This document shows positions 57,088 to 64,000 of a DNA stretch of 64,000 bases, piece by piece (the stretch's first letter is position 1; every line of letters begins with the position of its first letter). Source of the stretch: Clavibacter sp. B3I6. Lineage in GTDB: Bacteria > Actinomycetota > Actinomycetes > Actinomycetales > Microbacteriaceae. The notes beneath the pieces were generated by a model, which saw nothing but the letters and a program-made list of their open reading frames with translations, was not told the DNA's origin and did not search any database. The translations under genes were made by a program, and so were the position numbers. The DNA is taken from positions 1 through 64,000 of the forward strand of contig NZ_JAUSYL010000001.1 in NCBI RefSeq assembly GCF_030816895.1, given 5' to 3'.

Positions 57088-58463
57088 GGTGCTTCTCCTT
57101 GCGTGGGGGTGGATGCGGGGTGGTCGAGGAGCTCCGGCACGATGTCCGTGAGCGACGAGGGGGAGCCGAAGCCGCCCGCCTTGGTCACCACGGGCATGCC
57201 GTGCAGCCGTCCGCCCTCGATGGTGCCGAGGGGCATGCCCTCGCGGATGGCGTCGCGGACGAGGATCGCGTCGGCGCCCTGACGGGTGAGCACGGCGCGC
57301 GCGCCCTCTCCGCCCATGAGCACGAGCGCGCTCGCGCCGCGGCGCGTGATGACGCGGTCGGCGATGCGGGCGAGCCCGGCCGCCACGCGCTCGGCGACGG
57401 TCGGCGATGCGTCGGGCGTGGAGCGGTCGACGCGCGCCGTGCGCTCGGGGGCGAGGACGACGGTGACGGACACGGCGTCCGCGTCGATCCCGTCCTCGTC
57501 GGCGGTCGCATCCGCGTCGCCGTCGCCGATCAGCGCGTCGAGCGCGGGGGCGATGGTGCGGACGCGCTCGGCGAGGGATCCCTCGGCCGCCGCGGCCGCC
57601 AGGTGGGCGTGCTGCCCGCGGGAGACGTCGTGCAGCGAGCTGACGACGACCACCACGTGGCGCGGGGCGGCGACGGAGGCGGCGGCGCGCGGGGCGTCCG
57701 CGCGCGGGGCCTCGAGGCCGACGCCCCACTCGCGCGCCATCTCGCCGGCGAGCCCCGCGGATCCCACGGGGACGGCGCGCGGCCCGAGCAGGGCGAGCGC
57801 CTCCGCGACGAAGCGCAGGTCGGCGGTGGTGACGGCGTCGACGGTGACCACGCGGGCTCCCGCCGCGGCGGCCGTGGCGATGCGGACGGCGAGGTCCGCG
57901 GCGTCGGAGGCCGCCTCGACGTGCGCGCTGCCGGGCAGGAGGACGGCCAGGGCGCTCGTCGTGACGGGGGTCACGGGGTCGCGGCCGACCGACGTGGTCT
58001 CGACGCCCCGGCCGTCGACGAGCAGCAGCCCGCCCTCGACCGTGCGGCCCATGGCGGGGTAGGCGGGGCAGACGACGGCCACGGCGCTCGGCTCGCGCGA
58101 GGACCAGGCGGCGAGCGCCCCCTCGACCTGCTCCTGCACCGTGCCGCGCATGGTCGAGTCGATCTTCACGAAGAGCCGGTCGTCGCCGTCGGCCACGGCG
58201 CGCGCCACGGCGGCGCGCGTCGACGCGCGGGCCTCGTCCGGATCCTGCGCCCGCGCGTCGGTGACGATCGCGATGACGGAGCCGTCGTGGCCGTGCTGCT
58301 GGACGTCGCCGCCGAGCGCCAGGCGCGCGGCCCAGCCGGCCCGGGCGAACTGAACGGCGGAGTCGGCGGCGCCCGTGAGGTCGTCCGCCACGATGGCGAC
58401 GGATCCGACGGACGCCCGCGTGCCTGCGGCGGGGGCCGTCACGGCGGGGGAGGCCGGCGTCAC
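57084..58463 (-). CDS. Four-carbon acid sugar kinase (DUF1537; DtnK/OtnK-like)
   Basis: 459-residue kinase of the DUF1537 family that phosphorylates threonate or erythronate at O4. SVAIVADDLTGAADSAVQFA is the N-terminal signature and LFVKIDSTMRGTVQEQVEGA the conserved KIDST block. The C-terminal nucleotide-binding domain has LVLMGGEGARAVL and VVTKAGGFG. GTG 58463 overlaps the permease stop by 4 nt and its stop overlaps pdxA2 by 4 nt. Stereochemistry of the substrate is not predictable. Confidence 0.88.
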   Translation of the reverse strand: MTPASPAVTAPAAGTRASVGSVAIVADDLTGAADSAVQFARAGWAARLALGGDVQQHGHDGSVIAIVTDARAQDPDEARASTRAAVARAVADGDDRLFVKIDSTMRGTVQEQVEGALAAWSSREPSAVAVVCPAYPAMGRTVEGGLLLVDGRGVETTSVGRDPVTPVTTSALAVLLPGSAHVEAASDAADLAVRIATAAAAGARVVTVDAVTTADLRFVAEALALLGPRAVPVGSAGLAGEMAREWGVGLEAPRADAPRAAASVAAPRHVVVVVSSLHDVSRGQHAHLAAAAAEGSLAERVRTIAPALDALIGDGDADATADEDGIDADAVSVTVVLAPERTARVDRSTPDASPTVAERVAAGLARIADRVITRRGASALVLMGGEGARAVLTRQGADAILVRDAIREGMPLGTIEGGRLHGMPVVTKAGGFGSPSSLTDIVPELLDHPASTPTQGEAP

Positions 58464-59572
58464 GCGGCACCCGCCCCCGGGCCGGCGCTGCGGCGGCCGG
58501 TGGATCCGGGACCCGAGCCGTCCGCGTCCGCATCGGCCGCGATCGCCGCGGCCTCGCTCTCGGCCAGCGCCTCGTCGCGGGCGCGGTCGTCGGAGATGGC
58601 CTTCATGCCGCCCTCGCGCTTGAGCACCCAGGCGGCGAGGATCGGCGCGAGGACGGCCGAGACGAGCACCGCCGAGGCGACCTGCGCGGTCGCGACCTCG
58701 ACGTACGGCGCGAAGCTCGGATCGGCCGCGCCGACGATGGCGGGCGTGGCGATCGCGTTGCCCGCGGTGGTCGCCGACGCGATGCCGAGGCCGGACTCCT
58801 TCCCGCGGCGCAGCAGGAACCGGTAGCCGAGGTAGGCCACGGTGCCGGTGAAGACGGTCGCGATCACGCCCACCACGATGCCCGACAGCCCGCCCGAGAC
58901 GACGTTGCCGAGGTCGATGCCGGTCCCCAGCGCGAACGCGAAGAACGGGATGACCATGTTGGGGATGGGTCGCATGATCTCGGTCCACTTGGCGTCGAGG
59001 TTGCCGACGATCACGCCGAGCAGCAGCGGGATGACGGCGGCGAGCAGCAGCGTGTAGGGGATGTCGGCGAGGCCGGCGGCGCCGAGGAACAGCAGCGAGA
59101 AGAAGGGGCCGTCGTTCACGGCGCTGGCGATGTACGCCCCGCGGTCGCGCTCCCGGCCGTAGCGACCGGTGAAGGCGAGCCAGATGCCCCCGTTGCTGTT
59201 GTCCATGCTCACCAGCAGCGCGAGGATCGACACCCCGAGCAGGCCGTCGAGCCCCACCAGGTTGCCGAGGACCACCACCGCGGTGGCCGGGATGATCGAC
59301 TTCGTCAGCAGCAGCACGCCCGAGGTCGCGAGCACGGGACCCGAGGTGCGGAGCGTGATCTGCATGCCGGTCGCGAAGATCAGGATGCCGATGAGGGGGA
59401 GCGCGCTGTCCTTGAAGAGCGCGGTGGTGAAGTTCCCGAGGTCGAGGAAGCCGGGCGCGAACGTGCCGACGATCGATCCGAGGATCAGCGGGATGAGCAT
59501 GAGGCCGCCGGGGATGCGGTTCATCCCGTCGAACAACGGGACGCGGCTGGTCGGTAAGGGGTCGGATGCCAT
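58460..59572 (-). CDS. 2-keto-3-deoxygluconate permease-family transporter (KdgT-like)
   Basis: 370-residue membrane transporter of the KdgT family with about ten helices. NRIPGGLMLIPLILGSIVGT, GILIFATGMQITLRTSGPVL, LALLVSMDNSNGGIWLAFTG and IASATTAGNAIATPAIVGAA are family blocks. A ~55-residue Ala/Asp-rich tail is added. ATG 59572 has AGAGGAGAT 7 nt upstream. As the first gene, it would import the four-carbon sugar acid used by the kinase and dehydrogenase that follow. Confidence 0.88.
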   Translation of the reverse strand: MASDPLPTSRVPLFDGMNRIPGGLMLIPLILGSIVGTFAPGFLDLGNFTTALFKDSALPLIGILIFATGMQITLRTSGPVLATSGVLLLTKSIIPATAVVVLGNLVGLDGLLGVSILALLVSMDNSNGGIWLAFTGRYGRERDRGAYIASAVNDGPFFSLLFLGAAGLADIPYTLLLAAVIPLLLGVIVGNLDAKWTEIMRPIPNMVIPFFAFALGTGIDLGNVVSGGLSGIVVGVIATVFTGTVAYLGYRFLLRRGKESGLGIASATTAGNAIATPAIVGAADPSFAPYVEVATAQVASAVLVSAVLAPILAAWVLKREGGMKAISDDRARDEALAESEAAAIAADADADGSGPGSTGRRSAGPGAGAA

Positions 59573-59629
59573 GGCGGATCTCCTCTGATCGTCGGCGACG
59601 TTGCCGCGCGCACCCTCGGCGTTGAGTAC

Positions 59630-59642
59630 GTACACGGTGTAC
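59630..59642. promoter_or_regulatory. Palindromic operator for sugar-acid operon
   Basis: GTACACGGTGTAC is a perfect palindrome around one central base. On the minus strand, TAATGT (59650-59645) is a plausible -10 box directly upstream, so the palindrome covers the likely transcription start. Size and symmetry fit a GntR-type site, and a GntR gene ends the operon. Confidence 0.6.
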
Positions 59643-59700
59643 CTACATTAGATCGCGCTCCCTGCGCGCGTCAACGGCGTCGGCGATCACGGCTCGTCCG

Positions 59701-60105
59701 TCAGCCGATCCCGCGGGCGTCCCGGATGAGCCGGGCCACCGCCGGCAGGTCCGGCGCCGACCAGGCGAGCGCCCCCAGCTCGGCCACGGGCACCCAGCGC
59801 AGCTCGTCGTGGTCGGTGCTGGTGGTGGGGAGCGGGCCGACCGGATCCGCGAGGTAGCAGGCGAGGTCGATGACGCGGTCGCCGACGGGCACCTCGGAGC
59901 GGTCCACGAGCGCGCCCACCGTCACGTCGATCCCGAGCTCCTCGCGGATCTCCCGCACGAGCGCCTCCTCGGGCCGCTCACCGGGCTCGACCTTGCCGCC
60001 CGGGAACTCCCACGTCCCCGCGCCCGGCTTGTGCGCCGCGCGACGGCACGCGAGCACCCGCCCCTCGCGGACCATCACCGCCGCCACGACCTCGAGTCCC
60101 GCCAT
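59701..60105 (-). CDS. mutT: NUDIX hydrolase, MutT type
   Basis: 134-residue MutT-like (d)NTP diphosphatase. The Nudix box is GGKVEPGERPEEALVREIRE followed by ELGI, a perfect match to the consensus. VVAAVMVREGRVLACRRAAH opens the fold; GTWEFPGG is typical of 8-oxo-dGTPases, though CTP pyrophosphohydrolases look similar. ATG 60105 has GGGAGG 7 nt upstream. A longer upstream open frame has no signals. Confidence 0.87.
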   Translation of the reverse strand: MAGLEVVAAVMVREGRVLACRRAAHKPGAGTWEFPGGKVEPGERPEEALVREIREELGIDVTVGALVDRSEVPVGDRVIDLACYLADPVGPLPTTSTDHDELRWVPVAELGALAWSAPDLPAVARLIRDARGIG

Positions 60106-60181
60106 CGTGCGCCTCCCGTCTGGGGCCGCCGGGCCCGCGTCGACGCTACCGGCCCGACCGGGCGGGCCCTCGGTCGGCCTG

Positions 60182-60187
60182 TACCGT
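60182..60187 (+). promoter_or_regulatory. -10 box of LysR-HTH gene
   Basis: TACCGT, 39 nt before the GTG at 60227. It belongs to the TACNNT class used at 6156 and 25586. Confidence 0.35.
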
Positions 60188-60226
60188 GGGTCCTCCGGCA
60201 TCCGCCGCGACGAGAGGCTCCACCAC

Positions 60227-60574
60227 GTGAAGATCAGCCACCAGCGTCACTTCGTGGTCGCGGCCGAGGTGCTGCACCTCCCGAAGGCCGCGGATCAGCT
60301 CGGCATCTCGCGCGCGAAGCTCGCCTCCTCCATCCGCGCGGTCGAGGAGCACTACGGCAAGGCCGTGTTCGACCCGCAGAGCACGGAGACCCGGCTGACG
60401 AAGACCGGGCGGCTCGCCTACGAGGAGGCGCTCGAGGAGCTCGCGAAGCCCTCGACCCCGCCCGAGGCGCCGAAGCCCCCGGCCGGCGGCAAGGCCAAGG
60501 CGTCGAAGGGGCAGGGCCGTGCGCCCGTGGTCAAGGGCCAGCCCAAGCCCTACAAGCGCACGCAGGGGCGCTGA
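60227..60574 (+). CDS. Stand-alone LysR-type HTH protein
   Basis: 115-residue protein with only an N-terminal LysR-like winged helix (FVVAAEVLHLPKAADQLGIS, RAKLASSIRAVEEHYG, TETRLTKTGRLAYEEAL) and no effector domain. The final ~45 residues are a Pro/Lys-rich basic tail (PPAGGKAKASKGQGRAPVVK), which looks DNA-binding. A normal LysR regulator is ~300 residues, so this is a compact derivative or nucleoid-associated protein, not a remnant, since its tail ends cleanly. GAGAGG precedes GTG 60227. The stop lies within a strong hairpin. Confidence 0.78.
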   Translation: MKISHQRHFVVAAEVLHLPKAADQLGISRAKLASSIRAVEEHYGKAVFDPQSTETRLTKTGRLAYEEALEELAKPSTPPEAPKPPAGGKAKASKGQGRAPVVKGQPKPYKRTQGR

Positions 60575-60599
60575 CCCGCTACGGATCAGCGCCCCTGCG
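60561..60599. terminator. Hairpin overlapping a stop codon, bidirectional
   Basis: CGCAGGGGCGCTGA (60561-60574) pairs perfectly with TCAGCGCCCCTGCG (60586-60599): a 14-bp stem with an 11-nt loop. The TGA stop of the LysR-HTH gene is inside the stem. It also faces the convergent hydrolase gene ending at 60615. Confidence 0.75.
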
Positions 60600-60614
60600 C
60601 GGTGGTGCGTCGTG

Positions 60615-61451
60615 CTACCTCGCGAGGAACTCCAGCACGACCCGGTTCCACTCCTCGGGGTGGCTGACCGTGACGCCGTGCGGGGCGCCCTGCACGACGT
60701 GCAGCTCGGAGCCCGGGATGGCGCGGTGCGTGCGCTCGCCGGATCCCTCGAACGGCACGGTCGCGTCGCCGTCGCCGTGGATGACGAGCGTGGGCACGGT
60801 GACCTTCGGGAGGTCGTCGCGGAAGTCCGTGGTCGCGAAGGCCGCCATCGACGCGAGCGCCGCGTGCTTCTTCGACTGGTGCGCGAGGGCGATCGCCTCC
60901 TGGCGCTCCGCCTCGGTGACCTTCAGCACGCCGTCCACCGAGAAGAACCCGGTGGTGAACTCCTCGTAGAAGGCGTCCTCGTCCTTGGTGAGGCCGGCGG
61001 TCATCTCGGCCGCGGCCTCCTTCGTGAGCGGGCCGTCCGGGTTGTCGTCGGTCCTCTCCAGGTACGGCGGCACGGCGGACGCGAACACGACGCTGCGGAG
61101 GCGCTCCTCGCCGCGGGTGCCGATGTAGCGGGCGATCTCGCCGCCGCCCATCGAGAAGCCGACGAGGGTGACGTCGCGGAGGTCGAGCTCCGTGAGGAGC
61201 GCGTCGAGGTCGGACGCGAAGGTGTCGTAGTCGTACCCGGTGAGCGGCTTGTCGCTGCGGCCGAAGCCGCGGCGGTCGTACGTGATGACCCGGAAGCCCG
61301 CGGCCTGGAACGCGGGGACCTGCTTCGACCAGGACTCGCCCGACAGCGGCCAGCCGTGGATCAGGACCACGGGGCGGCCGGAGCCCCCGGTGTCGTCGAC
61401 GTGCAGGTTCGTGTCCTTGAGCAGCCCGTGGTGGGCGGTGATCTCGGTCAT
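60615..61451 (-). CDS. Alpha/beta hydrolase, non-haem chloroperoxidase type
   Basis: 278-residue alpha/beta hydrolase. VVLIHGWPLSGESW holds the oxyanion-hole HGW. The nucleophile Ser is in LVGFSMGGGEIARYIG, the Asp in LVIHGDGDATVPFEGS, and the His in VVQGAPHGVTVSHPEEW. ITYDRRGFGRSDKP is typical of the esterase/chloroperoxidase branch. ATG 61451; the 124-nt gap to the + strand synthetase probably holds both promoters. Confidence 0.9.
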   Translation of the reverse strand: MTEITAHHGLLKDTNLHVDDTGGSGRPVVLIHGWPLSGESWSKQVPAFQAAGFRVITYDRRGFGRSDKPLTGYDYDTFASDLDALLTELDLRDVTLVGFSMGGGEIARYIGTRGEERLRSVVFASAVPPYLERTDDNPDGPLTKEAAAEMTAGLTKDEDAFYEEFTTGFFSVDGVLKVTEAERQEAIALAHQSKKHAALASMAAFATTDFRDDLPKVTVPTLVIHGDGDATVPFEGSGERTHRAIPGSELHVVQGAPHGVTVSHPEEWNRVVLEFLAR

Positions 61452-61575
61452 GCGGTCGTCCTTCCGTCATGCGATGGGTTCGTGCGCTACCTGTTGCCTT
61501 CGGAGCCGTGCCGGGATCGGGGCGGTCGCGTGGGCCGACGTCCGGCGCCGAGGCGCAGGGCGGGAGGATGGACCC

Positions 61576-63291
61576 ATGACCCGAGCGAACTCCACGTACC
61601 GCGCTGCCCGCGACCTGCTCCAGGATCTCCGCGCTGACCGGACATCCGCCACCGAGCGCTTCGCCTGGCCGGACGTCGGCGCCTCCTTCAACTGGGCGGT
61701 CGACTGGTTCGACGAGATGGCGCGCGGGAACGACCGGGTCGCGCTGCGCGTCGTCGCGGGCGACGGTTCCGAGCGCAGCCTGACCTTCGACGAGATGGCC
61801 ACGCGGTCCGACCGGGTCGCGACCTGGCTCGTGGCCCGGGGCGTCCGCAAGGGCGACCACGTCATGCTCATGCTCGGCAACCGGGTGGAGCTGTGGGAGG
61901 CGATGCTCGCCATCATGAAGGCCGGCGCCGTGATCCTGCCCACGTCCACCGTGCTCGGATCCGCCGACCTCGCCGACCGCGTCACCCGCGCGGGCGTCGC
62001 CCACGTCATCGCCGACCTCGCGCACACGGCCGTGTTCGACGACGTGCCGGGCGGCTACGGCCGCATCGCGATCGGCGCCACCGAGGCCGCGCCCGTCCCC
62101 GCGGGCTGGGCCGACTACCGCGACGCCGACGACGCGCCCGCCGACCGGGTGGGCGTCGCGGTCGCGTCCACGGATCCGGCCCTCGTCTACTTCACCTCCG
62201 GCACCACGAGCAAGCCGAAGATGGTCGTGCACACGCACACGTCGTACCCGGTCGGGCACCTGACCACCATGTACTGGCTGGGGCTGCGGCCGGGCGACGT
62301 GCACCTCGCCATCAGCTCGCCCGGCTGGGGCAAGCACGCGTGGAGCTGCTTCTTCGCGCCGTGGATCGCCGAGGCCACCGTCTTCGTGCACGACTACGCC
62401 CGGTTCGACGCGCACGCGCTCGTGGAGCAGCTCGACCGCGCGGAGGTCACGACGTTCTGCGCGCCGCCGACCGTGTGGCGGATGCTCATCCAGGCCGGGA
62501 TCCGCGAGCGGCCCGGGAGGCTGCGCGAGATCATGTCCGCCGGGGAGCCGCTCAACCCCGAGGTCATCGCGCGCATCGAGGAGTGGTGGGGGCTCGTGAT
62601 CCGCGACGGCTACGGCCAGACGGAGACCACCGCCATCGTGGCCAACCCGCCCGGCGCGCCCGTCGTGCCGGGATCCATGGGCACCGCGCTGCCGGGCGTC
62701 GACCTCGTGCTCGTGGATCCGGTCACGGGGGAGCCCGCCGACGAGGGCGAGATCTGCCTCGACCTCACCACCCGGCCCGTGAACCTCATGGCCGGCTACC
62801 TCGGCGACGACGCCCGCACGGCCGAGTCGATGCGCGACGGGTGGTTCCACACGGGCGACGTCGCCCGCCGCGACCCCGACGGCACCATCACGTTCATCGG
62901 CCGCACCGACGACATCTTCAAGTCCTCCGACTACAAGATCTCCCCGTTCGAGGTCGAGAGCGTCCTCATCGAGCACCCGGCCGTCGCCGAGGCCGCGGTG
63001 GTGGGCGCGCCGGATCCCGTGCGGCTCAACGTCGCCAAGGCCTACGTGCACCTCGCGGCCGGGTGGGAGCCCGACGAGGAGACCGCGCTCGCCGTGCTGA
63101 GGCACGCGCGCGAGCGGTGCCCCGCGTTCATGCGCGTGCGCCGGGTGGAGTTCGGCGAGCTGCCGAAGACCGCGTCGGGGAAGATCCGCCGCGTCGAGCT
63201 CCGGCAGCGCGAGGTCGCAGCGGCCGACGCCGGAGAGCGCCTCGCGGGGGAGTGGCGCGACGACCAGTTCCCCGGGCTGCGGACGCGCTGA
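61576..63291 (+). CDS. Acyl-CoA synthetase (AMP-forming, medium-chain type)
   Basis: 571-residue ANL-superfamily ligase. LVYFTSGTTSKPKMVVHTHT is the P-loop, DGYGQTETT the A5 motif, GWFHTGDVARRDPDGTITFI A7, and RTDDIFKSSDYKISPFEVES A8. The catalytic Lys is in LPKTASGKIRRVELRQ. The sequence resembles medium-chain or acetyl-CoA synthetases (MACS/AcsA); the preferred acid is not known. GGGAGG 8 nt upstream supports ATG 61576. It is followed by the paiB-like gene, not obviously cotranscribed. Confidence 0.92.
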   Translation: MTRANSTYRAARDLLQDLRADRTSATERFAWPDVGASFNWAVDWFDEMARGNDRVALRVVAGDGSERSLTFDEMATRSDRVATWLVARGVRKGDHVMLMLGNRVELWEAMLAIMKAGAVILPTSTVLGSADLADRVTRAGVAHVIADLAHTAVFDDVPGGYGRIAIGATEAAPVPAGWADYRDADDAPADRVGVAVASTDPALVYFTSGTTSKPKMVVHTHTSYPVGHLTTMYWLGLRPGDVHLAISSPGWGKHAWSCFFAPWIAEATVFVHDYARFDAHALVEQLDRAEVTTFCAPPTVWRMLIQAGIRERPGRLREIMSAGEPLNPEVIARIEEWWGLVIRDGYGQTETTAIVANPPGAPVVPGSMGTALPGVDLVLVDPVTGEPADEGEICLDLTTRPVNLMAGYLGDDARTAESMRDGWFHTGDVARRDPDGTITFIGRTDDIFKSSDYKISPFEVESVLIEHPAVAEAAVVGAPDPVRLNVAKAYVHLAAGWEPDEETALAVLRHARERCPAFMRVRRVEFGELPKTASGKIRRVELRQREVAAADAGERLAGEWRDDQFPGLRTR

Positions 63292-63346
63292 GCCGGACGC
63301 GATCGGCTGCCGCCGCGGGGTGACGGGAGGGGTGCTCGGCGCCGGG

Positions 63347-63352
63347 TAGCAT
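63347..63352 (+). promoter_or_regulatory. -10 box before paiB leader ORF
   Basis: TAGCAT, then CCCGTC, then ATG at 63359. Six-base spacing again implies a leaderless message. Confidence 0.4.
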
Positions 63353-63358
63353 CCCGTC

Positions 63359-63409
63359 ATGCCCCTCGCCTCCCCGTCCGCCCTCGAGCCGCGGCCGGTC
63401 GCCCGGTGA
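63359..63409 (+). CDS. Possible 16-residue leader peptide before paiB
   Basis: ATG 63359 opens a frame encoding MPLASPSALEPRPVAR and stops at TGA 63407-63409, which overlaps the paiB GTG as GTGA. It follows a -10-like box by 6 nt. Ribosomes could start on the leaderless ORF and pass to paiB by coupling, since paiB lacks its own strong Shine-Dalgarno site. No amino-acid bias suggests attenuation. Confidence 0.35.
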   Translation: MPLASPSALEPRPVAR

Positions 63410-64000
63410 GGGAGAACCCGTCGTACGCCCTCGAGGACGAGGGCGAGGTCCGCCGGCTCGTCGCCGAGAACCCGTGGGCGACGATCGTGAGCGGCACGGG
63501 CGCCGGGCTCGTCGCCTCGCACTACCCGGTCCTGCTCGATCCCGACCGCGACGACCTCACGCTCCTCACCCACGTCGGCCGACCCGACGAGCGGATCCAC
63601 GAGCTCGGCCAGCGTGACGGCGCCGACGGCGAGGTGCTCGTCATCGTCCAGGGCCCGCACGGCTACGTGTCGCCCGGCTGGTACGACGCCCACCCGGCCG
63701 TGCCCACCTGGAACCACATCAGCGCGCACCTCACCTGCCGCGTCGAGATCCTCTCGCCCGAGGAGAACCTGCGGGTGCTCGGGCAGCTCGTCGACCGCTT
63801 CGAGGACCGGATGCCGGAGCCCCGCCGCATCGCGGGCACCGCCCCCGACGCCGCGTACGCCGCCCGGATCAGCGCCGGCACCGTGGGCGTCCGCCTCGTC
63901 GTCACGCGGTTCGTCGCGAAGGCGAAGCTCAGCCAGGACAAGCCGCCGCACGTGGTCGAGCGCGTCCTCCAGGAGCTCGAGCACGGCGCGGAGTACCCGG
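63406..64000 (+). CDS. PaiB-like FMN-binding protein, cut by the window end
   Basis: Partial, 198 residues visible. It matches the PaiB/FMN-binding split-barrel family (Bacillus PaiB negatively affects sporulation and protease genes). YALEDEGEVRRLVAENPWAT, VASHYPVLLD, LVIVQGPHGYVSPGWYD and VPTWNHISAHLTCRVE are the conserved blocks. FVAKAKLSQDKPP is the near-C-terminal motif, so only a few dozen residues are missing. GTG 63406 overlaps the possible leader peptide stop. Despite the family name, DNA binding is not clear. Confidence 0.87.
   Translation, partial: MRENPSYALEDEGEVRRLVAENPWATIVSGTGAGLVASHYPVLLDPDRDDLTLLTHVGRPDERIHELGQRDGADGEVLVIVQGPHGYVSPGWYDAHPAVPTWNHISAHLTCRVEILSPEENLRVLGQLVDRFEDRMPEPRRIAGTAPDAAYAARISAGTVGVRLVVTRFVAKAKLSQDKPPHVVERVLQELEHGAEYP

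Noticed and set aside
60586..63984. A minus-strand open frame of over 1100 codons opposite the hydrolase, synthetase and paiB genes
   Set aside because: No domain is recognisable, and it runs antisense or out of frame to well-supported genes.

Overview
The window is a high-GC actinobacterial chromosome segment. A 16S-23S-5S operon without spacer tRNAs, the syntenic block tlyA-nadK-recN-pyrG-nudix-xerD-parA-scpAB-rluB-tyrA-cmk-der, frequent GGATCC, GTG starts with 4-nt stop/start overlaps and two secreted Chp/Ppa-like serine proteases all point to Microbacteriaceae, most likely Clavibacter. The genus assignment is inference from gene content and style, not from a database match.

Layout. 1-5882: complete rRNA operon with leader, processing stems and a terminator. 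5883-23059: housekeeping genes, all on the + strand: a repeat-rich TPR-like protein, a HAD phosphatase, TlyA, NAD kinase and RecN; then CTP synthase, a NUDIX hydrolase and XerD; then ParA, ScpA, ScpB, RluB, TyrA, Cmk and Der. Cmk has no stop codon before der and stays open 534 nt into it. 23113-25346: an orphan minus-strand gene flanked by two near-identical 49-nt stem-loops, then a DszC/SfnB-like flavin monooxygenase.

26263-31100: a tRNA-Pro followed by a low-GC, foreign-looking island. It holds a SIR2-like gene and a convergent two-gene operon encoding a GNAT-PIN-GNAT-PUA-like fusion protein and a small ASCH-domain protein. No integrase or recognisable second att site is visible. This is the best candidate for an undescribed conflict or defence module.

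31104-40035: a GNAT acetyltransferase, then a seven-gene operon with a dipeptide-type ABC importer, a luciferase-like monooxygenase, two AhpD/CMD-type proteins and a VOC-like protein. 40165-42304: two tandem secreted trypsin-like proteases separated by a 14-base poly-G/C tract. 42670-48615: a DszA/NtaA-type monooxygenase, two tandem paralogous membrane proteins, DinB-like, DoxX-like, PLDc_N-like and a small secreted protein. 48747-55108: M20 amidohydrolase, PepSY lipoprotein, two-component system, ThrE-type exporter and a small membrane protein. 55105-59572: a probable threonate/erythronate catabolic operon (permease, four-carbon sugar-acid kinase, PdxA2-type dehydrogenase, GntR regulator) with a palindromic operator in its promoter. 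59701-64000: MutT, a minimal LysR-type HTH protein, alpha/beta hydrolase, acyl-CoA synthetase and a PaiB-like protein cut by the window edge.

Several genes (pyrG, GNAT, DinB, the ORF before paiB) have a TAGNNT box only 6-8 nt before the start codon, suggesting leaderless transcripts.
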